Shown: in pieces, positions 48,525-57,258 of the stretch | How positions within the stretch are numbered: position 1 is the first letter of the stretch | Layout: each line of letters begins with the position of its first letter | Origin: Dictyobacter formicarum | Lineage (GTDB): Bacteria; Chloroflexota; Ktedonobacteria; Ktedonobacterales; Ktedonobacteraceae | Direction: 5' to 3' | Assembly (NCBI RefSeq): GCF_016587435.1 | Contig: NZ_BNJJ01000004.1 | Coordinates: 372,001-436,000, forward strand | DNA: 64,000 bases | The notes under the pieces: generated by a model | What the model was told of the DNA's origin: nothing | The model's database searches: none | The model's input: the letters and a program-made list of their open reading frames with translations, nothing else | Made by a program: the position numbers and the translations under genes

Positions 48525-49754
48525 CTAGCTAACTGGTGATAGGATGGTAGCCATCTCTGGCAGGGTCTGTAGTAGTTGTCCCAGGCGCGCGATCCCTTCC
48601 TGGATGAGTTTGGGCGTGGCATTGGAGAAGTTTAAGCGCATGGTATTCTCACCGCCGCCGTTGGCGTAGAAGGCGGAGCCTGGCACAAAGGCCACCTTCT
48701 GCCTGATCGCCTGGCTCAGCAGCGCTTTACTGTCGATGCCTTGTGGCAAGGTGGCCCAGATAAATAGGCCGCCATCGGGTTTACTCCACTGTGCTGTCTG
48801 AGGGAAGTATCGTGTCAGGGCCTCCAGCATGCTATCGCGCCGTATGCGATACTGCGCACAAATGCCTTTGATATGCTCCTGTAAGAAGCCGCTCTGCATC
48901 ATCTCGTACGCGATCATCTGGTTCAGGGTTGCTGTATTGAGGTCTACTCCCTGCTTCGCCTGGGCCAATTTGCTGATCACCTGTTGAGGACCAATCATCC
49001 AGCCCACACGCAGTCCAGGGGCCAGGACTTTTGAGAAGGTGCCCAGATAGATGATTGGCAGCTCGCTCGCTGTTGTGTTGGTGGTCGCTGCCAGATGGAG
49101 TAAAGGTGGTAAGGGCTCACCACTGAAACGCAGCTCTCCATAAGGATCATCCTCAATTACCGGCACCTGATAGTGCATAGCCAGCTCAATGAGCCGCTGA
49201 CGACGGGCCAGCGATAAAGTAGTGCCTGATGGATTCTGGAAATTTGGAAGCGCATAGATCCAGCCAGGTTGGTCCTGCAATCGGGACTCAAGCTCCTCAA
49301 CCAGCATGCCTTGCTCATCAATTGGGACCGTCAGGTATTGCGCACCATAGGCGTTCCAGGCCTGGAGCGCACCCAGGTAGGTGGGCTCCTCGATCACGAC
49401 CTGCTTGCCAGGATCAATAAAGAGCTTGCCCAATAGATCCAGGGCCTGTTGCGAACCGGTTGTGATCAATACATTATCCGCCGTCAACTTGAGTTCTGCG
49501 CTTGAATAACGCTGCGCAATCAAGCTGCGCAGCGGAAAATAGCCCTCGGTGGCACCATATTGCAGGGCCTGCGCGCCATTGTTCTGCAGAATCTTTTGCA
49601 CAATCGAGCCTACCTCGGCAACAGGAAAGACCTCAGGGGCTGGCAGGCCACCGGCAAACGAAATAACATTTGGTTGCTCTGTTATAGTAAGCAAATCACG
49701 AATGGCCGAGCTTTTCATCTGCTTTGTGCGCAGAGCATAGCGCTGTTCCCACAT
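48525..49754 (-). CDS. PLP-dependent aminotransferase, LysN/2-aminoadipate type
   Basis: A 409-residue class I/II aminotransferase of the LysN/ARO8/MocR-related group. Typical elements are VISFAGGLPAPEVFP (about residues 28-42), LQYGATEGYFPLRSLIAQRY, VLITTGSQQALDLLGKLFIDPG, YALPNFQNPSGTTLSL, VIEDDPYGELRFSGE with the PLP-binding Asp, and YLGTFSKVLAPGLRVGWM with the Lys in FSK. Likely substrates are 2-aminoadipate, leucine or kynurenine, but the exact one cannot be read. It is transcribed divergently from a MocR-type regulator, its likely controller. Confidence 0.92.
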   Translation of the reverse strand: MWEQRYALRTKQMKSSAIRDLLTITEQPNVISFAGGLPAPEVFPVAEVGSIVQKILQNNGAQALQYGATEGYFPLRSLIAQRYSSAELKLTADNVLITTGSQQALDLLGKLFIDPGKQVVIEEPTYLGALQAWNAYGAQYLTVPIDEQGMLVEELESRLQDQPGWIYALPNFQNPSGTTLSLARRQRLIELAMHYQVPVIEDDPYGELRFSGEPLPPLLHLAATTNTTASELPIIYLGTFSKVLAPGLRVGWMIGPQQVISKLAQAKQGVDLNTATLNQMIAYEMMQSGFLQEHIKGICAQYRIRRDSMLEALTRYFPQTAQWSKPDGGLFIWATLPQGIDSKALLSQAIRQKVAFVPGSAFYANGGGENTMRLNFSNATPKLIQEGIARLGQLLQTLPEMATILSPVS

Positions 49755-49844
49755 AGGTCATATCCTCCTTGTTGAGCATTGCAGATTCCTGAACATCAGG
49801 AACTCCTGTAGAGAATGTATACCCGGCACAGAGATCTGTATAGT

Positions 49845-49938
49845 GACAATGTGTGTACATGGACAGAGACAATATATGTGGAGTTTGACAACATTTAGTA
49901 TTGGCTGTTTTGGATAGCTGCTATTGCCTCTAGACAAC
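49845..49938. promoter_or_regulatory. Repeated GACAAY motifs between the divergent genes
   Basis: GACAAT or GACAAC occurs four times on the plus strand: 49845, 49868, 49887 and 49933, in an AT-rich 100-base stretch. MocR regulators bind direct repeats, so these could be the binding sites. Spacing is not regular (23, 19 and 46 bases). Confidence 0.35.
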
Positions 49939-49959
49939 GAACAGGCCGGTTAGTATAGT
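49931..49959 (+). promoter_or_regulatory. Promoter of the MocR gene
   Basis: TAGACA (49931-49936), a 17-base spacer and TATAGT (49954-49959) precede the regulator. The last GACAAC overlaps its -35 element. Confidence 0.55.
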
Positions 49960-50006
49960 GAGAACATGGAGTGCAAAATGGAAAACATATCAGAATGGGT
50001 CAGTGC

Positions 50007-51479
50007 ATGAAATTTTCTTTGCAGCGGGCAGATACCCTTCCTCTGTATCAGCAGCTGGTTGAGCAGATTCGTGAATATATTCGTAGCGGTTCTCTGCCGG
50101 TGGGGTCGCGACTGCCAACCGTGCGACAGCTAGCCAGCGACTATGGCCTGACGCGACTGACCGTGCACACGGCGTATGCTGAACTGCAGGCGCAAGGCCT
50201 GATCGAGTCGGTGGTGGGGCGCGGAACGTTTGTCTGTACGGACCTCCCTATTCCGACAGGACTACATAAGGGAGCACGCGTCACTCGTGTCCAGCCGCCA
50301 CCTGAATGGCTGAGCCAGGGCGTGCTGGCCGATATGATGCGCTTAGGCGAGCAGAGCGAGATTATCTCGTTTGCGCAGGTGACGCCCGCCCTTGAGACCT
50401 ATCCAACGGCGGAATTTCAGCGTGCGATGCGCGCGGTTCTCGAGATGCCCTGCGCCCTTGGCTATGGACCCACACAGGGAGAATTGGCCTTACGTGAACA
50501 AATAGTCCGCCTGCTACTGGATCGCGGCATCGCGACGAGGCCTGACAATGTGCTGATGACGGCAGGAGCGCAACAAGGTATCGACCTTGTGCTGCGGGCC
50601 TGCGTAACTCCTGACGACGTTATCCTGGTTGAAGAGTCTACCTACGTTGGCCTGCTGGAACTGGCAGCTCAGCGCCGGCAGCGCATTATCAGCATCCCAA
50701 CCGACCAGGATGGGATTCAATTGGCCGCCCTGGAAGAAGCCTGCCAGCGCTATCGGCCGCGCCTGCTCTACCTGATCCCAACCTTCAATAACCCCACCGG
50801 CCGCTCGCTGGCCCAGGAGCGCCGCCACGCCGTACTTCGTATAGCCAAAGAATATAACCTGCTGATCGTAGAGGATGATATTTATGGCTTGCTCTCCTAT
50901 GATCGGCCGGCCCCATTGCCGTTGAAGGCCAGTGACAGCGAGGGGCGGGTCATCTACCTCTTTAGCTTCTCGAAGGTATTGATGCCCGCTCTACGTCTGT
51001 GCGCGGTCGTGGCCGCGCCGGAGCAGATACAGTTACTGGCTGGCGCCAAGCGTAGCAGCGACCTGCTCTGCTCGCCCATCTTGCAGTACGCTCTGGCCAA
51101 CTATCTCAAGCGGCACCAACTGCAGGCTCATATCCAGCAGGTGCGTCCGCTGTATCGCGAAAGGCGCGAGGCTATGCTGGAAGCGCTGGCGGACTATCTA
51201 CCAGAATGCGACTGGTCAGTGCCGGCAGGCGGCCTCTGCGTCTGGGTTAACCTGCCCGAGCACATCGACGAACGCCAACTCTACTTGTCTGCTATCCAGC
51301 GAGGCGTAGGTATTGCGCCCGGCAGCGCCTTTTATGTTTTGCCCGACATGCCACCAGCCATGCGCCTGAGCTTTAGCTCCAACCCTCTCGCACGCATTCG
51401 GCAGGGCATTACCCTCTTGAGCCAGATTGTACAGGAACAGTCGCGTGGAGGTGTATCGCAGCGCAGATCGATCGGATAG
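50007..51479 (+). CDS. MocR/GntR family regulator with aminotransferase domain
   Basis: A 490-residue regulator of the MocR (PdxR) type. Residues 1-75 are a GntR winged helix: PLYQQLVEQIREYIRSGSLPVGSRLPTVRQLASDYGLTRLTVHTAYAELQAQGLIE. The rest is an aminotransferase-fold effector domain: PTQGELALREQIVRLLL, VLMTAGAQQGIDLVLR, YLIPTFNNPTGRSLAQERR, IVEDDIYGLLSYDR and YLFSFSKVLMPALRLC, where the PLP Lys is in F-S-K. MocR proteins sense PLP or PLP-amino acid adducts. ATG 50007 gives the normal start (MKFSLQRAD); a GTG at 49971 is possible. The divergent aminotransferase at 48525 is the likely target. Confidence 0.93.
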   Translation: MKFSLQRADTLPLYQQLVEQIREYIRSGSLPVGSRLPTVRQLASDYGLTRLTVHTAYAELQAQGLIESVVGRGTFVCTDLPIPTGLHKGARVTRVQPPPEWLSQGVLADMMRLGEQSEIISFAQVTPALETYPTAEFQRAMRAVLEMPCALGYGPTQGELALREQIVRLLLDRGIATRPDNVLMTAGAQQGIDLVLRACVTPDDVILVEESTYVGLLELAAQRRQRIISIPTDQDGIQLAALEEACQRYRPRLLYLIPTFNNPTGRSLAQERRHAVLRIAKEYNLLIVEDDIYGLLSYDRPAPLPLKASDSEGRVIYLFSFSKVLMPALRLCAVVAAPEQIQLLAGAKRSSDLLCSPILQYALANYLKRHQLQAHIQQVRPLYRERREAMLEALADYLPECDWSVPAGGLCVWVNLPEHIDERQLYLSAIQRGVGIAPGSAFYVLPDMPPAMRLSFSSNPLARIRQGITLLSQIVQEQSRGGVSQRRSIG

Positions 51480-51528
51480 CCAGACGATCCGCGCAGGCAT
51501 CCTGGCTCATTGATGAATAGATAGTATT

Positions 51529-52155
51529 TTATGAACGTACTTCGTCGGGCACCATGATCTTGCTCAGGACTGGGCTGACAAATTCGGTCGAGAGGCAGTC
51601 CATATAAATAATATCCCAGAGCTTTCCGCCCATAAACTTGGCCTGGCGTCGTCGTCCCACTTCGCGGAAGCCAGCCTTCTTATAGACAGCCTGGGCGGCC
51701 AGATTATACTCCCAGGTGTACAACCCAATATTGTGCAGGCCCAGCCCGGTAAAGGCATAATCCAGCATCAAGCGCGTTGCTTCAGTGCCGTAGCCACGTC
51801 CGCGATAGTCAGGCTCGCCAATCTCAATCCCAAATTCGGCCCGGCGATCGCGATGGTTGATTTCCTCCAGATCGACGCGTCCAATCGGGGTCAGGCTGGC
51901 CCGATCATAGACGGTGAAGTGGACCACCGTCCGGCGCTTCTCATCCTCCACATCTCGCTCAAAAAAGGCCAGATTCTCTTCGAATGTACTGGGGCGTGGA
52001 ATATGCAGCGTACGTAAGACATTGAAATCATTGGCCCAGCGATAAAAGAGCGGTACCTGGTCGCGCCGGATGGGCCCCAGCGCCACCTTCTCGCCCGTGA
52101 TGTTGATAATCGGCTTTTCCGATGCCTGCTGTTGCTGTTCACTTAGACTATCCAT
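51529..52155 (-). CDS. GNAT acetyltransferase (RimJ/RimL-like)
   Basis: A 208-residue N-acetyltransferase. The acetyl-CoA site is in EFGIEIGEPDYRGRGYGTEATRLMLDYAFTGL, where R-G-R-G-Y-G is motif A, followed by LHNIGLYTWEYNLAAQAVYKKAGFREVGRRR (motif B), as in the RimJ/RimL and SpeG-like group that modifies protein N-termini or small amines. It has a short N-terminal glutamine-rich lead (SLSEQQQQASEKP). It converges on the MocR gene and has an AT-rich promoter region upstream. Substrate unknown. Confidence 0.9.
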   Translation of the reverse strand: MDSLSEQQQQASEKPIINITGEKVALGPIRRDQVPLFYRWANDFNVLRTLHIPRPSTFEENLAFFERDVEDEKRRTVVHFTVYDRASLTPIGRVDLEEINHRDRRAEFGIEIGEPDYRGRGYGTEATRLMLDYAFTGLGLHNIGLYTWEYNLAAQAVYKKAGFREVGRRRQAKFMGGKLWDIIYMDCLSTEFVSPVLSKIMVPDEVRS

Positions 52156-52410
52156 GCCTTCTTTCTCCTTAATACACTTTTTAACTTATAAAACATTATC
52201 TAATATGAGTCAAGCATATTTAGAAATTCTGTTATTTAAAGAGCATTAGCATTTTTCAATACCCGGTCCGACATATCTTTAAAGGGTTCCAAATCGTCGA
52301 TTAACCATCATTGAAACAAATAATTCATATGATAATATATATAGGAATAATATATGTAAGGTGAAAATAATAAGAGAAAGCGGAAAATCCCATAGGTTCG
52401 GAGCTTGCCT
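52156..52410. other. AT-rich intergenic region before the fold-back element
   Basis: The first 200 bases are AT-rich (possible promoter of the acetyltransferase). A CCCATAGGTTCGG module (52389-52401) is the reverse complement of 29532-29544. No gene is seen. Confidence 0.4.
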
Positions 52411-52636
52411 CCGATTGCCGCCCGCCGCAGCGTGGCGGCCCCGTTCCTGCACAGGCATGTCCCTTTTACACGTGATGTTCGCTGAAACCCGTTTTCACAC
52501 GCGTACGTTCCACAAAAGGCGCGACCCTCCGGGGCGGGAGGCTCGCTTTTGGGCACCGCGTACGGCAACGGGTTTTTCGACGAGGTACCGAGCGGCGGGG
52601 ATACCGGGCCGCCACGCTGCGGCGGGCGGCAATCGG
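52411..52636. repeat. 226-bp fold-back element with perfect 31-bp inverted repeats
   Basis: Bases 52411-52441 (starting CCGATTGCCGCCCGCC) are exactly complementary to 52606-52636. The inside (164 bases) has another hairpin (GACCCTCCGGGGCGGGAGGCTC, about 52523-52544) and no gene. Such structure is typical of miniature inverted-repeat elements or large structured elements. It directly adjoins a GTAGGTGCGGCC sequence (minus strand at about 52656) related to the repeat at 2561 and 9569. No target-site duplication was found. Confidence 0.7.
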
Positions 52637-52652
52637 CCGTTGAAGGCCGCAC

Positions 52653-52998
52653 CTACGATGGCGGGGGCATTTCCGGATACGGTACCTGCATTTCCTCGTA
52701 TTGTTGCTGGTTTGTTTCTTTCTGGTGTATCTGTAGCTCCATAGGATAGGAAGGCTCCTCTGTCCGGTAGCCGCGTTGATATGGTCTCTCTATCTGTAAA
52801 GATTGTTGCTCGACAGGTGAAGATTTTATTCCAGTTGCCTGTGTGAAAGAGGTTGTTGAGCATCGTTGTGAGAATGATGGCCATGATCACGCCGACGATA
52901 AATCCACTCCAGTGACCGAAAGCTTGCCAGGGTAAGTACGGGAAGGACCAGAACAGCACGCTTATGATACGGTAGTTTCGATAGGGATGGTGGCGCAT
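52653..52998 (-). pseudogene. Small membrane protein gene with a +1 frameshift
   Basis: ATG 52998 follows GGAGAG closely (5 bases). The first 58 codons give a two-helix membrane protein (RIISVLFWSFPYLPWQAFGH, GFIVGVIMAIILTTMLNNLF). After GNWNK the frame goes wrong, but the next frame reads on at once as SSPVEQQSLQIERPYQRGYR, then a proline/glutamine-rich tail to QVPYPEMPPPS and stop TAG at 52653-52655. Removing one A from the AAAA run at about 52834-52837 (TTTT on the plus strand) joins both parts into 114 residues. That layout (two helices and a Gln/Pro tail) fits small membrane proteins common in Chloroflexota. The stop lies in a GTAGGTGCG repeat end. Without repair the frame continues over the fold-back element, giving nonsense. 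Confidence 0.6.
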
Positions 52999-53221
52999 AA
53001 TGCTCTCCTTGCCTTTCTGGTTATCATGGGTCTTTATCCAGACATCTGCGTTAAGCATAGCAAGCGCGTGAGGAGATAACATCCTCCTATGGAGTGGTTT
53101 CCCAGGTGGTTGTAAGTAGAGATTTATGGAATAGCATCTTTTCAGAATAGCGTGTTGTGCACCCAACACACCCAACACACTCACCATGTTGGGCTAGACT
53201 GTAATCAACCTTTGTGATGGT

Positions 53222-54508
53222 TCATTGATGTGTGCTGTGAATTTGTTTGGTTGATAGCTCGGCCAGGCGACGTTTGAGGAAGGCCTGCTCGACGGTATTC
53301 TGGGTCAGGGCCAGGGCTCGCTGATAGGATTCTCTGGCTGCCTGGTATTGCTGGTTGCGGCGCAGCAGGTCGGCGCGGGCGGCGTGGAAGAGGTAGTAGT
53401 TCTGCATGTTGACATTTTCCATCTCGGCGAGCAGTTCGAGGCCGCGCGCGGGCGTGCTGGCCATGGCTACAGCCACCACCCAGTTGAGCCAGATCACGGG
53501 CGAGCTCTGATGTTTGATCAGGGCGCCATAGAGCAGAGAGATCTGGAGCCAGTCGGTTTCTTCGGCGCTGGCGGCTTGCGAGTGCAGCGCACTGATTGCC
53601 GCCTGGAGCTGGTAGGGTCCCGGTTTGTGGGCCAGCATAGCCTGGTCCAGGATCGCCATCCCTTCCTGTGTTTGCTGCTGATCCCATAGGCTACGGTCTT
53701 GCTCCTCAAGGATGATCAACTCGCCTTCGGGACCGATCCGGGCTTCTTTCCGCGCGTCGTGGATCAGCATCAACGCCAGTAGCCCGAGGGCTTCGGCTTG
53801 CTCGGCGGGTGGAACAACCTGTTGTAGGAGGAGGGCCAGCGCCCGGCAGAGTCGGATGGCTTCGGCACACAGTTCGTTGCGCAGCAGGCTTTCTCCCTGG
53901 CTTGAGATATAGCCTGCATTGAAGATCAGGTAGAGCACCAGTAGGACACCGCTGAGACGCTCTGAAAGTTGGTGCGCAGCGGGAACCGAATAGGGGATAC
54001 CGGCATTTCGTATCTTACGCTTGGCGCGCACCAGACGTTGGGCCATCGTGGTCTCGCTGACGAGGAATGCATGGGCTATTTCGGTGGTTGAGAGGCCCCC
54101 TAATGTCTGCAGGGTCAGGGCCACCTGCGCGTCCTGGTTCAGGGCAGGATGGCAGCAGGTAAAGATCAGCTTCAGACGGTCGTCCGGGAAAACCTCTTCT
54201 TCGGAGAGTGAAACCGCGTTTTCATTGAGCGTTACCAGCAGCTGCATCTCCGCCTGCTTCTGCATGAGCACCTGGGCGCGTCTCAGCCGATCAATCGCTT
54301 TGCGTTGAGCCGTTACGAGCAGCCAGCCAGCGGGATTGTTTGGCAATCCCTCGCTGGGCCAATGCTCGATGGCGCTCAGAAAAGCTTCCTGTAGCACATC
54401 TTCCGCCAGCTCAAAATCCCGTAGCCTACTGATCAAGGCCGCCCGCACCCGCCCACCCTCCTCGCGGAAGAGCTGATCCAGCCGTCGATCAATATTAATC
54501 CTGCTCAT
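53222..54508 (-). CDS. ECF sigma factor with TPR-like C-terminal domain (ECF42-like)
   Basis: A 428-residue extracytoplasmic-function sigma factor, longer than usual. Region 2 lies at LFREEGGRVRAALISRLRDFELAEDVLQEAFLSAIEHWP and region 4 at about residues 120-185 (LTLQTLGGLSTTEIAHAFLVSETTMAQRLVRAKRKIRN). The following 230 residues are a helical TPR-like domain (LLALMLIHDARKEARIGPEGELIILEEQDRSLWD) typical of the ECF42 group. ECF42 sigma factors are encoded beside DGPF/YCII-domain proteins, and just such a gene is at 54647 on the same strand. Signals and targets of the group are poorly known; the target may be that partner gene itself. ATG 54508 is chosen by homology; its ribosome site is weak. 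Confidence 0.93.
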   Translation of the reverse strand: MSRINIDRRLDQLFREEGGRVRAALISRLRDFELAEDVLQEAFLSAIEHWPSEGLPNNPAGWLLVTAQRKAIDRLRRAQVLMQKQAEMQLLVTLNENAVSLSEEEVFPDDRLKLIFTCCHPALNQDAQVALTLQTLGGLSTTEIAHAFLVSETTMAQRLVRAKRKIRNAGIPYSVPAAHQLSERLSGVLLVLYLIFNAGYISSQGESLLRNELCAEAIRLCRALALLLQQVVPPAEQAEALGLLALMLIHDARKEARIGPEGELIILEEQDRSLWDQQQTQEGMAILDQAMLAHKPGPYQLQAAISALHSQAASAEETDWLQISLLYGALIKHQSSPVIWLNWVVAVAMASTPARGLELLAEMENVNMQNYYLFHAARADLLRRNQQYQAARESYQRALALTQNTVEQAFLKRRLAELSTKQIHSTHQ

Positions 54509-54646
54509 TGCATCATTCACCAGCAAGGCGCTCCCAGTCAAAATATGCTCTCCTCTATCTATCGCTGATAGTGTACCTGAAAATGGACCGCTGTGCTAGA
54601 AATCCAGCGCAGTGGCCCATTTTTACGTCGCCTGTTGGAATGACTA

Positions 54647-54997
54647 CTAATCCCACTCAACAACCGGACGAATCTCGATCGAGCCGGTGGTGGCGCCGGG
54701 AATTTTGGCGGCGATGGCGATGGCCTCATCCAGGTTTTCGCCCTTGATCAGATAAAAGCCGCCCAACTGCTCTTTGGTCTCGGCGAAAGGGCCATCGGTG
54801 GTCAGCACCTTGCCATCACGCACCCGTACCGTGGTGGCGGAATTGACAGGATGCAGGGCCTCGCTCGAAAGATGGGCGCCGTTCTTCTGGATCATCTCTG
54901 TAAAATCGGTGTATGCCGTCATCTCTGCCTGCATCTCCTCTGGACTCATCTTTGCCGCCTCTGCCTCATTACCGTAGATCAATAGTAAGTAACGCAT
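54647..54997 (-). CDS. DGPF/YCII-domain protein, ECF42 partner
   Basis: A 116-residue YCII-related protein with the D-G-P-F motif: TTDGPFAETKEQLGGFYLIKGENLDEAIAIAAKIPGA. It starts MRYLLLIYGNEAEAA at ATG 54997, 7 bases after AAAGGAG; longer frames upstream have no such site. YCII-fold proteins form small dimers. The role of the DGPF branch is unknown, but members are regularly linked to ECF42 sigma factors, here 138 bases downstream in the same direction. The two are probably co-transcribed and the sigma factor likely activates its own operon. Confidence 0.92.
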   Translation of the reverse strand: MRYLLLIYGNEAEAAKMSPEEMQAEMTAYTDFTEMIQKNGAHLSSEALHPVNSATTVRVRDGKVLTTDGPFAETKEQLGGFYLIKGENLDEAIAIAAKIPGATTGSIEIRPVVEWD

Positions 54998-55160
54998 GCT
55001 AAAACTCCTTTGCATATGCATGAATCGAATGCTCTTTGAGATAAAGCCAACGCAGTTCGTTGGTTTCATGAGGATGACGAATGGCCTGTGCCAGAATCGA
55101 CTGTTTTTATCACGAAATTTTTGCAATTAAAAAAATTGCCCCGCGGTTTGCTTGTCAATA

Positions 55161-56156
55161 CTAATTATGTTTATCTGCATCCATCTTACGTTGTGCCCTT
55201 TGACTGGCGAGCCGGGCTAGACTTTCCCTGGCTGCTGAGATGGCAAATGCGATATGTAATTCTTGCGCTAGCTGAGCGGCGGCTTCGAAGGTGGACTGCG
55301 CCTCCTCAAATGCCGCCTGTTGTTGCTGGATCTGACCTAGCGTAAGCAGGCTCATCAGGATGGCGCTGCGCAGGCCCATCTCCTCCGCCAGCTGTCGTCC
55401 CTGCTGACAATGTTCGAGAGCCTTGTTTAGTTCATTGCGCCGCGTATAGACATCACTGACCAGGAAATGGGCCGCAGGAAGCGCACGCTTAAAGCCTATC
55501 TCTGAACGCAAGCGCAAAGATTCTAACGCATAGCGCAGGGCTAAATCAGTGTCTTTCTGCATTGCCAGACCAGATAGATGACGGGTTGCTTCAGAGATAA
55601 TCCATTTGTAGCTATGTCTGCGCGCGATCTCCAATGCTTGCTGATAATATGCTTCAGCGCGTTCTTCATCATCTTCACGCTCATGTGTTAGACCAATGTA
55701 AAAGAGAATTTGAGCAATGCCTTCTGTGGCTCCCAACGTCGCATAGAGTTTATGAGCCTGTTGAAGCGTAGTCCTGGCTTCCGTGTAGTCCTGAATGCCT
55801 TTCTGTATATTCTGATAGTAGCGCATTTGCCCTGTTAGATAGAGTACAGTGGCCTGACTTTGTTGATCCTGGCTATGCCGGGCTGTTTCTTGTGCCTGGT
55901 GAATGATGGTGAGCATCAGCTCTTCATCCTGATTGGTGAGGAAGTAGTTCGCGATCACGAACTCAGCGTACCTGAGCAGGAATCGCGCTCGATCGATAAC
56001 AGCTATTTCTGGAAATCCCAGCAGATGTGATCCTTGCTCAAATAGCTTCATGGCATCATCAAGCTGACCTTGATAGTAGTAGCTCCAGGCTATCTCGCCG
56101 AGGGCGTGTAGCGTGCTGGTATAGTGTGCCGTGATTTCTTCTGCTGATAGAGCCAT
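55161..56156 (-). CDS. TPR-repeat protein
   Basis: A 331-residue helical protein made of tetratricopeptide repeats: examples are HALGEIAWSYYYQGQLDDAMKLFEQGSHLLG, GIAQILFYIGLTHEREDDEERAEAYYQQALEIARR, HFLVSDVYTRRNELNKALEHCQQGRQLAEE and MSLLTLGQIQQQQAAFEEAQSTFEAAAQLAQE. The start ATG 56156 follows AAGGAGA. This kind of repeat is found in MalT-type LuxR regulators, and a decayed fragment of one lies directly upstream. Here no DNA-binding or ATPase domain is present, so it is probably a protein-interaction module whose partner is unknown. Confidence 0.87.
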   Translation of the reverse strand: MALSAEEITAHYTSTLHALGEIAWSYYYQGQLDDAMKLFEQGSHLLGFPEIAVIDRARFLLRYAEFVIANYFLTNQDEELMLTIIHQAQETARHSQDQQSQATVLYLTGQMRYYQNIQKGIQDYTEARTTLQQAHKLYATLGATEGIAQILFYIGLTHEREDDEERAEAYYQQALEIARRHSYKWIISEATRHLSGLAMQKDTDLALRYALESLRLRSEIGFKRALPAAHFLVSDVYTRRNELNKALEHCQQGRQLAEEMGLRSAILMSLLTLGQIQQQQAAFEEAQSTFEAAAQLAQELHIAFAISAARESLARLASQRAQRKMDADKHN

Positions 56157-56254
56157 CTTATCTCCTTCTTTATTATCCACGTGTTAGAATTGTTGTTGTG
56201 GCAATAAAGTATCATCGGCAGCCAGGAAAAACATCACCCAAAAGCGTGAATGCA

Positions 56255-56871
56255 TTAGAGCGAGTGCAGACTTCTCGCAGCGGCCAGGGCCTGCGTTCGG
56301 CTGTGCGCATCGAGTTTGCCATAGATATTTTTCAGATGGGTCTTAACCGTGTTCTGCCCGATAATCAACCTATCTGCAATGGCCTGGTTTGAGAGCCCTT
56401 CAGAGAGCAATAAGCTCTTCGACTTCGGTAAAGAGCGACCAGGTCTGTGAGGATTTCCCCAATGCCAGCAGCGTTTGCATCAATCCGGCATAGCCCAGTA
56501 ACCATATTTTGATATCGCCACCACGCTGTCCAAGTTCGATGCCTTTCTGTAGATACTCGCGAGCCTTGTGCAGATCGTTCCATTCATAGCAGAGCTCGCC
56601 GAGCCCCACATACATAAAGCCCAGCGGAGGCAACGCGGCAAGCGATTTTTCATTGGAGATGCGCAGGCCCTCATGATAGAGCTGCCAGGCCTGTGGTAGC
56701 TTTCCCTGCTCAACATAGAGGTTAGCCAGCGTACGGATGGCCAGCAGTGCAGTACGCAGGTTGTGACAGGTAGAACTTAGTTGTATGGCCTCGCGTAAAC
56801 TATCCTCGGCTTTGTCTGTGGCTCCCTGCGCTGCATATGTGCTCCCCAGACTCAGAGTTACACAAAATCAA
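56255..56871 (-). pseudogene. Decayed MalT-type LuxR regulator fragment
   Basis: On the minus strand one frame is open from about 56871 to a stop at 56400: it reads as TPR repeats of the MalT type (LREAIQLSSTCHNLRTALLAI, LAALPPLGFMYVGLGELCYEW, KAREYLQKGIELGQRGGDIK) and passes abruptly into LFTEVEELIAL, the first part of a LuxR helix-turn-helix. A shift of frame then gives SEGLSNQAIADRLIIGQNTV, then KTHLKNIYGKLDAHSRTQAL and a stop at 56255. So the DNA-binding end is recognisable. The ATPase and most TPR repeats are missing, an internal deletion brought the TPR next to the HTH, and a two-base shift breaks the end. No start codon with a ribosome site remains. Confidence 0.8.
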
Positions 56872-57258
56872 TACTCTCCCTTATGCTTACACAAATGTTT
56901 TTTGCTGTGTATTGATGTATCCGAGTGTAACAGATCAGCCAATCTGTAACAATACGTTTAACTTCATCTTGTATTCCAGGTTTTATGGGAGAGGTTCGTA
57001 AAAAAAGCGCGCATGGATACGGCGGTTCCCAAAACACGAAACCGTTTGATCATGCCCCCGGCATGCCCGCCCATCATAACGATCCAGCCCTCCGTACCAT
57101 GTCACGGCCCCGGTGATATGTTTGGGGAGGCGTGCGCGTATGGGTTTTTGAGATCCGTACATGCTTATGTTACAATGCAATAAAGATGAGATAGCGCTTT
57201 GGGAGGGCTAGTAGGTTTTCCACTGTGCTAGAAGAAATAGTTAGAAGGATCTCCAGGT
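56872..57258. other. Intergenic region with repeat modules
   Basis: 387 bases. GATCATGCCCCCGGCATGCC (57048-57067) is shared with 2614-2633, and the surroundings are GC-rich and repeat-like. The last 100 bases before 57259 should carry the promoter of the aldolase gene. No gene is seen. Confidence 0.45.

Noticed and set aside
52361..52749. Long frames on both strands across the fold-back element
   Set aside because: They come from GC-rich inverted repeats without stop codons; the two arms give mirror peptides.
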